This document shows, one piece after another, positions 9,615-17,644 of a DNA stretch of 64,000 bases. The notes beneath the pieces are model-generated. The model was not told where the DNA came from. It worked only from the letters and a program-made list of their open reading frames with translations, and made no database searches. The translations under genes and the position numbers were made by a program. The stretch covers positions 23,353 to 87,352 of the forward strand of contig BLLL01000004.1 of NCBI GenBank assembly GCA_013374015.1, in the 5' to 3' direction. This DNA is from Candidatus Desulfovibrio kirbyi. GTDB lineage: Bacteria > Desulfobacterota > Desulfovibrionia > Desulfovibrionales > Desulfovibrionaceae. Each line of letters starts with the position of its first letter. Positions within the stretch are counted from its first letter, which is position 1.

Positions 9615-10331
9615 ATGTCGTACCTGTCCTCCATCCGCCGGCTTGAAGATCGCCTTGGGCACAGCTTTGCCAGGCCGGAACTGCTCTGTCTGGCACTGAC
9701 CCACAGTTCCTTTGCCAATGAGGCGGGGAATGGGCAACAGCACAATGAACGGCTGGAATTTTTGGGAGACGCGGTGCTGGAGTTATGTGTTTCCTCAGAG
9801 CTGTTCAGACGTTTTCCCGACGCCCGTGAAGGGGAATTGACGAAAATACGCGCGCGTCTTGTTAGTGAGGGCAGTCTTGCGGAAATGGCGCGGGAAATCG
9901 GTCTTGATCGCCTGGTCAAACTCGGCAGGGGGGAGGATGCCCAGGGCGGCAGGAAGCGTGATTCCGTTTTGAGCGATGTTTTTGAAGCGGTGCTTGCGGC
10001 TGTGTATGAAGACGGCGGGTTTGAGGCCGCCCTTGGCATGGTCTCGCGTCTGTTCGCGCCTTGCCGGTTTGAGTGCGCGGCAAGCGGGCCGCAGCCGCGG
10101 GATTTCAAATCGCGTTTGCAGGAAGCAATGCAGCGTCTGTTCAGGGACAAGCCCATGTACACTCGGCTGACTGTCTGCGGGCCGGAACATAAGCCGGCTT
10201 TTGACGTGCTGCTTACGTTGCCTGACGGCAGGGAATTCACAGCCGGCGGCGGCAGTTGCAAAAAAGCCGAGCAGCAGGCTGCGCGCCTTGCCTTGGCCGC
10301 CCTTGAAAGCGGCGACGGCGCTCCCTATTGA
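9615..10331 (+). CDS. rnc: Ribonuclease III
   Basis: Endoribonuclease that cuts double-stranded RNA in rRNA precursors and structured mRNAs. The 238-residue product has the signature NERLEFLGDAVL at 44-55 (with E48 and D52), the second acidic pair D121 and E124, and a C-terminal double-stranded-RNA-binding domain (about 155-230, ending KKAEQQAARLALAALE). I chose ATG 9615 because the protein then begins like other RNase III proteins. A GTG at 9570 would add 15 unlikely residues and lies within the promoter region. The gene is intact; immediately after it the sequence changes to a disrupted AT-rich region. Confidence 0.95.
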   Translation: MSYLSSIRRLEDRLGHSFARPELLCLALTHSSFANEAGNGQQHNERLEFLGDAVLELCVSSELFRRFPDAREGELTKIRARLVSEGSLAEMAREIGLDRLVKLGRGEDAQGGRKRDSVLSDVFEAVLAAVYEDGGFEAALGMVSRLFAPCRFECAASGPQPRDFKSRLQEAMQRLFRDKPMYTRLTVCGPEHKPAFDVLLTLPDGREFTAGGGSCKKAEQQAARLALAALESGDGAPY

Positions 10332-10366
10332 GTTGACGTTAACCTAACCCCCTAAAAAGCCAGTAT

Positions 10367-10621
10367 ATGAGTAATCCTTTTTTCGACCAGCCTATCCTGA
10401 ATTCTCCATATACCATGCCGGAGCAGCATTGGGAGTTGGACGACACAGGCCAGCCGACGCAAAAAATTCTCTCTTTTCGCCGTCCGGCCAGCTTCATCAC
10501 TCCCATTCCCAAACCCAAAAAACAGAAAGCGCAGCAGGGCAAGCTGGTTGAAGATGCTACTGCCAAGGCTATCTCCGATAAAAACCAGCAATACGAAGTG
10601 ACCACGCTCATCAAAGAGTAA
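10367..10621 (+). pseudogene. N-terminal fragment of a DEAD/DEAH restriction endonuclease (BPTD_3080-like)
   Basis: The 84 residues MSNPFFDQPILNSP... with HWELDDTGQPTQ and PASFITPIPKPKKQK match, as I recall the family, the conserved N-terminus of large (about 1000 aa) type III Res-like restriction enzymes. The reading frame stops at 10619-10621, long before any helicase motif, and no continuation is present in any frame. I read it as the 5' remnant of a second Res-type gene left by deletion or replacement. It could be expressed as a short peptide, but nothing suggests a function. Confidence 0.7.
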
Positions 10622-10626
10622 CATTG

Positions 10627-11739
10627 ATGTTGAAAAAAATTTGCCGCCTTTGCCCTAATACTCTACGTTGGACGCGGCCAACAGAAAAAACTGGCGAAAA
10701 CAAAAAAGCACATCCGGCCAAGTTTGGATTTGGATTTGAGGAATGGCTTAATCGGGAAGAATGGGTATTATCAGGTTACGAAGGAGTTGAAGGAGAATGG
10801 CGTTACGTCCATATTCCGGGAATGTTTACTCCTAAGAATGCCTATGTCGGTCAAGAAGTCAGCATTCTTTTTTACATAAAAGAATCGAATAAAGATGCAC
10901 TTGCAGTCGGGTATCTTGAAAAAGGTTATGTGCTTGACGAAAAAGAAGCTACTTGGGCAGCAAAACAATTTGCAAAAAAGAATTGGCTCCAACTAATGCA
11001 CGACGAGGTCAAAGCCATTGGTGGAAACATTAAGGGACTTCCGCCTATACCAGATGATACTGAGCAACTTACATGGGATAAACCTCTATATTATGCTAAT
11101 GTGAGATTTTCTCCAGGTGCTTTACATTTTTTCGATGAACGCAAAATTATTCAACCTAAATCATATTATTACACTGGTGCGCTGCAATGGGATGGAGTTA
11201 TTCCAGAAAAAAACTATTTAGCACCTGCTGTCAGTGTTCCACATACTGTAATAAATAAAAGTGTAGAGACAAAAAAAGAACTCGACCGATTTTCAGAAGA
11301 AATTCGTACTAGACGAGCTGATTCAGGCAAGCCATTTTACCCACGGCAAGCACCAATACAGAATGCACTGGCAAAACAGCTAAACAATTTTTTGATGCCC
11401 AAAAATTGTAAGGTAACTTGCGAAGATGAAAGGGTAGATGTAAAAATTATTGAGCCAAATGGTTCTAAAACATTTATTGAAATTAAACCAGCGACTTCAG
11501 CAAGAGATGCTATTCGCCTTGCTCTTGGACAACTCTTGGAATATTCACATTATCCAGACACCAGTAAAGCAGCTCTGCTTGTAATAGTTAGCGATGCAAG
11601 CCCTGAACAAAGTGATTTTGTCTATCTAAAAAATTTGAAAAAAATATACAATATTCCTGTCCGGTATGTTCATTGGCCGTTAGGCGCTAAAAAATTGCCA
11701 GAAAACGAACTCTCAAATTTTTTAACCATTGCAATATAA
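10627..11739 (+). CDS. Putative PD-(D/E)XK nuclease, function unknown
   Basis: I do not recognise the whole protein. It is 370 residues from ATG 10627, only 5 bases after the preceding fragment. Near the N-terminus is CRLC (C6, C9), possibly half of a zinc site. The middle is beta-rich with many aromatics. The C-terminal third has VDVKI (about 272-276), FIEIK (about 282-286) and a following helix with Gln (LGQLLEYSHY), which fits the D...ExK...Q arrangement of PD-(D/E)XK nucleases such as restriction endonucleases. Base composition is much more AT-rich than rnc or ccm, indicating transfer. Both sides carry broken genes, yet this frame is open throughout, so it may still work. A stand-alone restriction nuclease or effector is the best guess. 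Confidence 0.65.
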   Translation: MLKKICRLCPNTLRWTRPTEKTGENKKAHPAKFGFGFEEWLNREEWVLSGYEGVEGEWRYVHIPGMFTPKNAYVGQEVSILFYIKESNKDALAVGYLEKGYVLDEKEATWAAKQFAKKNWLQLMHDEVKAIGGNIKGLPPIPDDTEQLTWDKPLYYANVRFSPGALHFFDERKIIQPKSYYYTGALQWDGVIPEKNYLAPAVSVPHTVINKSVETKKELDRFSEEIRTRRADSGKPFYPRQAPIQNALAKQLNNFLMPKNCKVTCEDERVDVKIIEPNGSKTFIEIKPATSARDAIRLALGQLLEYSHYPDTSKAALLVIVSDASPEQSDFVYLKNLKKIYNIPVRYVHWPLGAKKLPENELSNFLTIAI

Positions 11740-11741
11740 TT

Positions 11742-12084
11742 ATGGAATTTCGCATTGCCGACACCTTCACCACGAGCTTATCTCGTCTGACTGCAGATGA
11801 GCAAAAGCTGATCAAGCAAACCACCTTTGATGCCTAGGTGAACCCGGCATGCCCCGGCCTCAAATTCCACAAGCTGGATCGAAGCAAGGACAAACATTTT
11901 TGGTCATTGTATGTGGGTATGGGATCTGCGCATCATTGCCCACAAAACCGATGACAGTCTTCTTTTTTGTTACACGGATCACCATGATAAAGTCTATGCT
12001 TGGGCCGAGCGCCGCAAACTGGAGGTTCATACCAAAACCGGCGCGGCACAACTTGCGGATTTTCTTTCTAAAATTATTCATTGA
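11742..12084 (+). pseudogene. Remnant of the RelE-like N-terminus of a UvrD-type helicase or similar
   Basis: Translation starts MEFRIADTFTTSLSRLTADE, hits an in-frame TAG at 11835-11837, shifts frame near 11910, and resumes as DLRIIAHKTDDSLLFCYTDH then VYAWAERRKLEVHTKTGAAQ, ending at TGA 12084. This is a RelE/ParE-like fold. I have seen this version as the N-terminal domain of certain UvrD-family helicases that occur beside defence genes. One nonsense codon plus one frameshift and the missing helicase part mark it as dead. An isolated RelE-type toxin is the alternative reading. Confidence 0.65.
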
Positions 12085-12131
12085 TCCTCAATCAATAGCG
12101 TAGTATGCTGTTTGGGGATGGGGGAAGGGCT

Positions 12132-12539
12132 ATGGCGCGTGAAAAAAATACGCTTGTGTATGTTGTGGCTTTGCTGCTTTTTTTGAGCGGTGTAGGGTAC
12201 TTGGCGTACTCCGCATTCACGGAAAACAGCGTCTATTTTCTTAATGTCGCCGAGGCCAAGGCTGTTTCTCCGGACAAACTGACATCGGCGCGGTTGTTCG
12301 GCTCTGTCGCCGAGCGCGGCATTGAAAAGCACGGAATGGGCGTGACCTTTTATTTGCAGGACAAGGACAACGCCGTGCAGGTTATTGTGGTCAGCTATAC
12401 AGGCGCCGTGCCGGACACGTTCAAGCCCGGCGCGGAGGTCATTGTGGAAGGCGGCATGGGGGCGGAAGGGCGTTTTATGGCTAGGTTGCTCATGACAAAA
12501 TGTCCTTCAAAATATCAGAAAGAAAACCGTAAAACGTAA
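12132..12539 (+). CDS. ccmE: Cytochrome c maturation protein CcmE, CxxxY variant
   Basis: Periplasmic heme chaperone anchored by one N-terminal membrane helix (about residues 8-28). The OB-fold body is recognisable (GMGVTFYLQD..., VVSYTGAVPDTFKPG). At the heme attachment site the usual HxxxY is replaced by CPSKY, so the covalent ligand position is Cys124 with Tyr128. This CxxxY form is known from Desulfovibrio Ccm systems that also lack CcmG and CcmH, and neither is present here. I chose ATG 12132 (MAREKN) because the upstream ATG at 12105 would add nine residues before the helix. It is the first gene of a tight ccm operon. Confidence 0.93.
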   Translation: MAREKNTLVYVVALLLFLSGVGYLAYSAFTENSVYFLNVAEAKAVSPDKLTSARLFGSVAERGIEKHGMGVTFYLQDKDNAVQVIVVSYTGAVPDTFKPGAEVIVEGGMGAEGRFMARLLMTKCPSKYQKENRKT

Positions 12540-12565
12540 CGACCCCCGGAAATAAAGGATTTCCG

Positions 12566-14566
12566 ATGTATGTTTTTGCCAATGCCATGCAGCTTCTTGC
12601 CCTTTTTTGCGCGCTTGGTTGTGGCGCGTTGTCCTTGCGCGCCCTTTGGCTGGGCAACGGCGGCGCCGCGACGGTAACCCTGCTTGAAAAAGCCCACTGG
12701 CTTGTAACCGGCGCGCTCCTGCTTGCCTCCTCCCTGTTGCTCAACGCGTTGTACCGGCATGACTTCAGCTTGCAGTATGTTGTAAGCTATACGGACATGA
12801 TTCTGCCGGTTTTTTATCGTCTGACCGCCTTCTGGGCAGGGCAGCCCGGATCGCTGCTGTTCTGGGCGCTGGTTGTCGGCGCGAGCGGCAGCCTGTTTGC
12901 GTGCGCGCCTTCCTATAAAACCCTGCAGCCGGCAACCCGGCTTTGGTACTGGATGTTCTTTTACGCGATCATGGCGTTTTTTACGCTTCTTTTGTCCGCC
13001 TGGAGCAATCCCTTTGTGGAGCAAAGCCCTGTGCCGCCGGACGGTAACGGCTTGAACCCCCTGCTTCAGAATCCCGGCATGATCTTTCATCCGCCCCTGC
13101 TTTTTCTGGGATACGGCGGCTTCAGCGTCCCGGCTTGCATGGCGCTGGCTCAGGCGCTTGCCGGCGGGCGCGGCGACGAGCAGCCTTGGTTCAGGCTGAC
13201 GCGCCCCTTTATTCTGTTTGCCTGGGGTTTTTTGACGGCGGGCATTGTGCTCGGCGCGTGGTGGGCATATATGGAACTGGGCTGGGGCGGCTACTGGGCG
13301 TGGGACCCGGTGGAAAACGCCTCGCTTGTGCCCTGGCTTATCAGCACGGCTTGCGTGCACACCCTGATCGTGGAAGAGAGGCGAAACAAGCTGCACCGTG
13401 TCAATGTGTGCATGATGACCTTAACAACAATATCGGCTTTTTTCGCTACCTATATAGTGCGCAGCGGTATTATTGAATCCGTTCACGGATTTGGCGAGAG
13501 CGCGGTTGGCGTGCCCCTTCTTGTCTTTATTGCCGTCGCCCTGCTTGTTGCCTGCGTAACGGCGGCGGCGGCTCCGCGCAGGGGCAAGCCCCTTGCCGCG
13601 CTGGAAAGCCGTGAGGGGCTGCTGCTGCTGCTGGCCTGGATATTGTCGGCTCTTGCGGTGATTATTCTGACGGCGACACTCTGGCCGGTGTTCAGCAAAT
13701 TCTGGACAGAGGCGCCGCAAGGTATGGACGCCGCTTTTTACAATCGTGTCTGCCTGCCCTTGGGGGCGGGACTGATGGTGTTGATGGCGGCTTGCCCCTG
13801 GTTTTCGTGGGACGGCGGCCTGCGGCGCAAAAAGACATTTTTGGCGCTGTCCGGCGGTCTTGTGTGTATGGCCGGCGCTCTCTGGGCATTTGGCTACCGG
13901 CAGCCTACGGCGCTTCTTGCCGCCGCCGCCGCCGTGTCAACGCTTTTGGGCGTACTACTGCTGCTGAAAGAATCCGGCTTTCGCCGTCCGGCAGCGCTGG
14001 GGGCGCACACGGGCATGGCGCTGATGGCGTTGGGCATTGCGTTTTCAGGCCCTTACGCTCAGGAACAGGACATGATGCTTGCCAGAGGAGAGTCCGGCGC
14101 TGTCGGGCAGTACACGGCCACATTGCAGGAAATCACAGGCGGTCGCGAAACCGGGTACGAATACCTCACAAGCCGTCTGCAAATCAGCAGAAATGGAGAA
14201 AATATCGGCGTTGTCGCGCCACAGCGACGCATGTATGACAAGTTCGGCGCCATGCAGTTTTCAGAAGTGGATACCATTCCAGGCCTTGGGGATGAAATCT
14301 ATGCGTCCTTACTGGGGCTTGACAGCGACATGCGGGTAATGCTCAAGGTAAGCGTGAAGCCGCTGGTCAACTGGCTCTGGATTGGCGGCACCCTGCTTTG
14401 CCTTGCTCCCCTGATATCCCTTTTTGTTTCTTTGCGCGGCCCCAAGCGGGACAGGGCGCCGGCATACAGCGCGGAACACAGGGATATGGGAGAAGCGCGT
14501 GACAAGCCTGCAAGCGGTGGCGAGGGGCATGTGACGCGTAAGACAAAACGTAAACGCAAGAAGTAA
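12566..14566 (+). CDS. ccmF: Heme lyase subunit CcmF
   Basis: Integral membrane protein that joins heme to apocytochrome CxxCH motifs in the periplasm. The 666-residue product has many membrane helices and the tryptophan-rich heme-handling motif WGGYWAWDP at 240-248, with conserved FHPPLLFLGYGG near 174-185. The C-terminal tail is basic and Lys/Arg-rich (RKTKRKRKK), probably cytoplasmic. A Shine-Dalgarno (AAAGGA) precedes ATG 12566, 26 bases after ccmE. With no CcmH or CcmI next to it, it presumably works with CcmE and the TPR protein at 16729. Confidence 0.96.
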   Translation: MYVFANAMQLLALFCALGCGALSLRALWLGNGGAATVTLLEKAHWLVTGALLLASSLLLNALYRHDFSLQYVVSYTDMILPVFYRLTAFWAGQPGSLLFWALVVGASGSLFACAPSYKTLQPATRLWYWMFFYAIMAFFTLLLSAWSNPFVEQSPVPPDGNGLNPLLQNPGMIFHPPLLFLGYGGFSVPACMALAQALAGGRGDEQPWFRLTRPFILFAWGFLTAGIVLGAWWAYMELGWGGYWAWDPVENASLVPWLISTACVHTLIVEERRNKLHRVNVCMMTLTTISAFFATYIVRSGIIESVHGFGESAVGVPLLVFIAVALLVACVTAAAAPRRGKPLAALESREGLLLLLAWILSALAVIILTATLWPVFSKFWTEAPQGMDAAFYNRVCLPLGAGLMVLMAACPWFSWDGGLRRKKTFLALSGGLVCMAGALWAFGYRQPTALLAAAAAVSTLLGVLLLLKESGFRRPAALGAHTGMALMALGIAFSGPYAQEQDMMLARGESGAVGQYTATLQEITGGRETGYEYLTSRLQISRNGENIGVVAPQRRMYDKFGAMQFSEVDTIPGLGDEIYASLLGLDSDMRVMLKVSVKPLVNWLWIGGTLLCLAPLISLFVSLRGPKRDRAPAYSAEHRDMGEARDKPASGGEGHVTRKTKRKRKK

Positions 14567-14586
14567 TCCGGGGGCAGCCCGCTTTC

Positions 14587-15261
14587 ATGCTTGAGCTTGA
14601 AAACATAGCAAAACTTTACGGAGATAAGGTAATTCTCAGAAATATCCGCTGTTCTTTTTTTGCGGGCAGCATTTCCCTGCTGCTTGGCAAAAACGGCGCC
14701 GGAAAAAGCACATTGCTGCGGATTATGGCGGGACTTTCGCGTCCGAGCGCGGGGGAGGCGCGCTATACGGACAGCGCGGCGCGCTCACGGGGCATCGGTT
14801 ATCTCGGGCACGCCACCTTTTTATATTCCGGCCTGACCGCCTTGGAAAATTTGCGTTTTTGGAGCGATGCCTGGGGCAGCAACCGGTGCGATGATGATTT
14901 GCTGTCTGTTCTTGAGCGTGTGGGCATTATGCCGTACGCGCACGAACTGGCCGGCGTGTTTTCGCGCGGTATGGCGCAGCGCCTCAATCTGGCGCGCGTG
15001 CTCATGCTCAACCCCGTGATGCTGCTGCTGGATGAACCCTTCACGGGACTAGACGAGGTTTCGCGAACAGTTTTGCACAAGGAGGTGCGCGCGGCGCGAG
15101 CGCGTGGGGCGTGTGTCGTGTTGATCAGCCATGACGCTGTTGTGGACGCGCCGTTGGCGGACAGAATTCTGCTGCTTGCCGATCGCGGACTTGCCTTTGA
15201 CGGCGCACCTTCGGCATACGCCGCCCGTGCCTGTATGGAGGATGCTCCATGGTGCGCCTGA
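14587..15261 (+). CDS. ccmA: Heme exporter ATP-binding protein CcmA
   Basis: ABC-type ATPase that drives release of holo-CcmE from the CcmC complex. The 224-residue product has Walker A (GKNGAGKST, about 36-44), an ABC-signature variant (FSRGMAQR) and Walker B (LLLDEPFTGLD). The usual LSGGQ is replaced by FSRGM, as in other CcmA proteins. The last 13 bases overlap the start of ccmB, indicating coupled translation. Confidence 0.95.
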   Translation: MLELENIAKLYGDKVILRNIRCSFFAGSISLLLGKNGAGKSTLLRIMAGLSRPSAGEARYTDSAARSRGIGYLGHATFLYSGLTALENLRFWSDAWGSNRCDDDLLSVLERVGIMPYAHELAGVFSRGMAQRLNLARVLMLNPVMLLLDEPFTGLDEVSRTVLHKEVRAARARGACVVLISHDAVVDAPLADRILLLADRGLAFDGAPSAYAARACMEDAPWCA

Positions 15262-15926
15262 TAGCGGCCGTTGTCCGCAAGGATTTGACCTTAACGCTGC
15301 TGCGGGGCAATGGGCTTGTGCAGGCTCTTTTGCTGGGGCTTTTGCTGTTCTTCGTGTTCAGTCTGTCACAGGGGGTCGGCGAGCGCGCAAGCCCGCAAAG
15401 CGCGGCAACGGTATTCTGGCTGAGTTCGACATTTTGTCAGGTGCTGATTTTCAGCCAAATCTATGCGCTGGAGGAAATCACAAATGCCCGTTTTGGGCTT
15501 TTGCTTGTGCCGGCGCCAATTCAGGCAGTGTGGCTCGGCAAGGCTATAGCGGGATTTTGCCTGCTTTTGCTGGCGCAACTGGTTTTTTTGCCGGCGGCGA
15601 TTGTTTTTTTGGGCCAAACAGTGAGCGGAGCGCTTTTGCCCGCCTTACTGGCTCTTTTGCTTGTGGATACGGGGATGTGCGCGCTGGGCTCGCTCATTGG
15701 CGCTCTGGCGCAGGGGCAGGGGACGCGCGAATCCCTTATGAGCATCGTGTTTTTCCCCTTGCTTGTGCCGCTTCTGCTGGCGGGCATCGGCGTGTGTTCC
15801 CAGACGCTTGGCACAGAATCGCCGGACGACGCCGATATATGGTTAAGGCTTGCCTGCGCTTTTGACGCTGTTTTTTTTGGGGCCGGATTGCTGCTTTTTG
15901 GTTTTTTGTATTCCGGGGACGACTAA
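15249..15926 (+). CDS. ccmB: Heme exporter permease CcmB
   Basis: Membrane partner of CcmA. The 225-residue product has about six hydrophobic segments and the family sequence QAVWLGKAIAGF in the second third. Its ATG overlaps the ccmA end, and its stop overlaps the ccmC ATG (TAATG). The gene order A-B-C is the standard one, and nothing is missing. Confidence 0.94.
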   Translation: MVRLIAAVVRKDLTLTLLRGNGLVQALLLGLLLFFVFSLSQGVGERASPQSAATVFWLSSTFCQVLIFSQIYALEEITNARFGLLLVPAPIQAVWLGKAIAGFCLLLLAQLVFLPAAIVFLGQTVSGALLPALLALLLVDTGMCALGSLIGALAQGQGTRESLMSIVFFPLLVPLLLAGIGVCSQTLGTESPDDADIWLRLACAFDAVFFGAGLLLFGFLYSGDD

Positions 15927-16600
15927 TGCTGAAAAATCCGGTTTTAGCGTGCATTCTGCTTGTGGCAGGCTGTTTTGCTTTTGCCTGCTGTCAGTGGCTT
16001 GTGTATGTTTACGCGCCGCTGGAAGCGACAATGGGCATTGCGCAGAAAATTTTTTATATTCACCTGCCGCTGGCATGGTGGGCATTGGTAAGCTTTTTTG
16101 TAGTGTTTTTGGGGTCAATCTGTTATCTCCTGAAGCGTTCTCCGGGTTTTGACAGACTGTGCGCAGCGGCTGCGGAACTGGGCGTTCTGCTGAGCGGTCT
16201 TGCGCTTGTCACCGGCGCGCTGTGGGCGCGAAAATCATGGGGTATCTGGTGGACGTGGGATCCGCGTCTGACAACAACGCTGATCATGTGGTTTGTGTAC
16301 TCCGGTTATCTGGTGCTGCATGGCCTGGAGATGCCGCGTCAGCGCAAAACTGTTGTGTGCGCCGTGCTGGGAGTTGTGGCTTTTTTGGACGTTCCGCTGG
16401 TCTTCATTTCAGCAAGGATATGGCGGTCAGTGCATCCTGCCGTTTTTGCTGCCGGGGGCGGAGGGCTTGAGCCTGAAATGAAACTGACGGTCATTGCGTG
16501 TGTGTTTGCTTTTGGGGTATTCTGGGCAGGGCTTTTGTTGCTGCGCATGGCACAGCTTGAGTTGTGCGCGCGCGTGCAGGCGCTGCGTCAGGGGGAATAG
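15926..16600 (+). CDS. ccmC: Heme exporter protein CcmC
   Basis: Membrane protein that loads heme onto CcmE. The 224-residue product has six predicted helices, a heme-ligand candidate His in FYIHLPLAW (about 46), and the tryptophan-rich motif WGIWWTWDP at 105-113 in the periplasmic loop. Start and stop are fixed by the overlap with ccmB and the close spacing to ccmD. Confidence 0.95.
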   Translation: MLKNPVLACILLVAGCFAFACCQWLVYVYAPLEATMGIAQKIFYIHLPLAWWALVSFFVVFLGSICYLLKRSPGFDRLCAAAAELGVLLSGLALVTGALWARKSWGIWWTWDPRLTTTLIMWFVYSGYLVLHGLEMPRQRKTVVCAVLGVVAFLDVPLVFISARIWRSVHPAVFAAGGGGLEPEMKLTVIACVFAFGVFWAGLLLLRMAQLELCARVQALRQGE

Positions 16601-16601
16601 C

Positions 16602-16736
16602 GTGGATGATACAGTATGGGTAGTGATTGCAAATGCGGCGGTATGGATCGGCATGGGCGGCTATCTGGTGTTTTTGACGGCGCGGCAGCGTGCGCTGGCC
16701 AGGCGTCTTGCGCAATGGGAGAAGATCCATGACTGA
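16602..16736 (+). CDS. ccmD: CcmD-like small membrane protein (44 aa)
   Basis: A short open frame starts at GTG 16602 behind GGGGGA, 2 bases after ccmC, and ends inside the next gene's start (stop at 16734-16736). It encodes one membrane helix (VWVVIANAAVWIGMGGYLVF) followed by a basic amphipathic stretch (RQRALARRLAQWEKIHD). That is the size, topology and position of CcmD, which helps release holo-CcmE from CcmC. CcmD sequences are poorly conserved, so the call rests mainly on position. Confidence 0.85.
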   Translation: MDDTVWVVIANAAVWIGMGGYLVFLTARQRALARRLAQWEKIHD

Positions 16737-17595
16737 TCGACTTGGTGTTGCCCAGCGTGTTGTGGTTTTGCTGATGGTGCTGGGTTTTGCGGGCATGCTG
16801 TCCGCCGCGCTGACGGTAACGTTCAAAAACCGGCATGTTGTTGTGCAGGCGCCGTCCTCCGCTCCTTCAGGAATGGCCGGCGACGCTGTCGGGGCGCTCA
16901 TGCGGCAGGCTGCGCAGGACCCGAAAAATCAGGATGTGCTTGTCCGTCTTGTAGATGCCCTCATGGCCGGCGAAAACTGGCAGGCGGCCGAGACCTTTGT
17001 GAATCGCGCCATCACGTTGGATATAAACAACCCGCACCTGTACCACCTGCTCAGCCAAATCGAGGAGAAGCTGGGACATGCCGAAAAGGCGCGCGAAGCC
17101 ATGAAAAAGGCTGAATCGCTCTCGCCCGCCGCTGATTCCCCCATGCCGCAGCAGCCGGCAAAAGGCCCCCTGTCCCCGGATATGGCGCGTAAAGTTCTGG
17201 AAGCGGAAAAGGCGACTGCGCGCAGTCCGAAAGACGCGCGTCGCTGGACAGAGCTTGGCGATATCTATTTTGACACAAACCAGACGCAGCCGGCGATCAC
17301 AGCCTATGAGCAGTCGCTTGCGCTTGCGCCTGACAACCCTGATGTGCTCACAGACCTTGGGATCATGTACCGCAATGCCGGCCAGTACGAGCAGTCTGTA
17401 GCGTCCTTTCGCAAGGCATCAAAGCTTGATGTCTTGCATGAAAAGTCGTTGTTTAACGAGGGTGTGGTGCTGTATTATGATCTGCACCGTAAAGAAGACG
17501 CCGTTCGTGTCTGGAGGTGCTTGCTGCGTATCAATCCTGATGCGCGGGCGCCAAACGGGCTGGCAGTCTCCGAGATACTCAGGCAGGTGCGTTGA
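16729..17595 (+). CDS. CcmI-like TPR protein of cytochrome c biogenesis
   Basis: A 288-residue protein with one N-terminal membrane helix (about 9-27) and a periplasmic part with about four tetratricopeptide repeats. Examples are NWQAAETFVNRAITLDINNP and QPAITAYEQSLALAPDNPDV. In other bacteria CcmI holds apocytochrome through such repeats. This is the last ccm gene and may do that job directly with CcmF, since CcmG and CcmH are absent. ATG 16729 overlaps the ccmD stop by 8 bases; an earlier in-frame start at 16690 lies inside ccmD and is less likely. Confidence 0.85.
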   Translation: MTDRLGVAQRVVVLLMVLGFAGMLSAALTVTFKNRHVVVQAPSSAPSGMAGDAVGALMRQAAQDPKNQDVLVRLVDALMAGENWQAAETFVNRAITLDINNPHLYHLLSQIEEKLGHAEKAREAMKKAESLSPAADSPMPQQPAKGPLSPDMARKVLEAEKATARSPKDARRWTELGDIYFDTNQTQPAITAYEQSLALAPDNPDVLTDLGIMYRNAGQYEQSVASFRKASKLDVLHEKSLFNEGVVLYYDLHRKEDAVRVWRCLLRINPDARAPNGLAVSEILRQVR

Positions 17596-17644
17596 GCGGG
17601 CGCTGCGTACCGTACTTCATGTTTTATTTACAGGCAGAATCAGT

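Noticed and set aside
12515..13396. A 293-codon minus-strand frame opposite ccmF
   Set aside because: It is antisense to ccmF, very basic and repetitive, with no recognisable fold.
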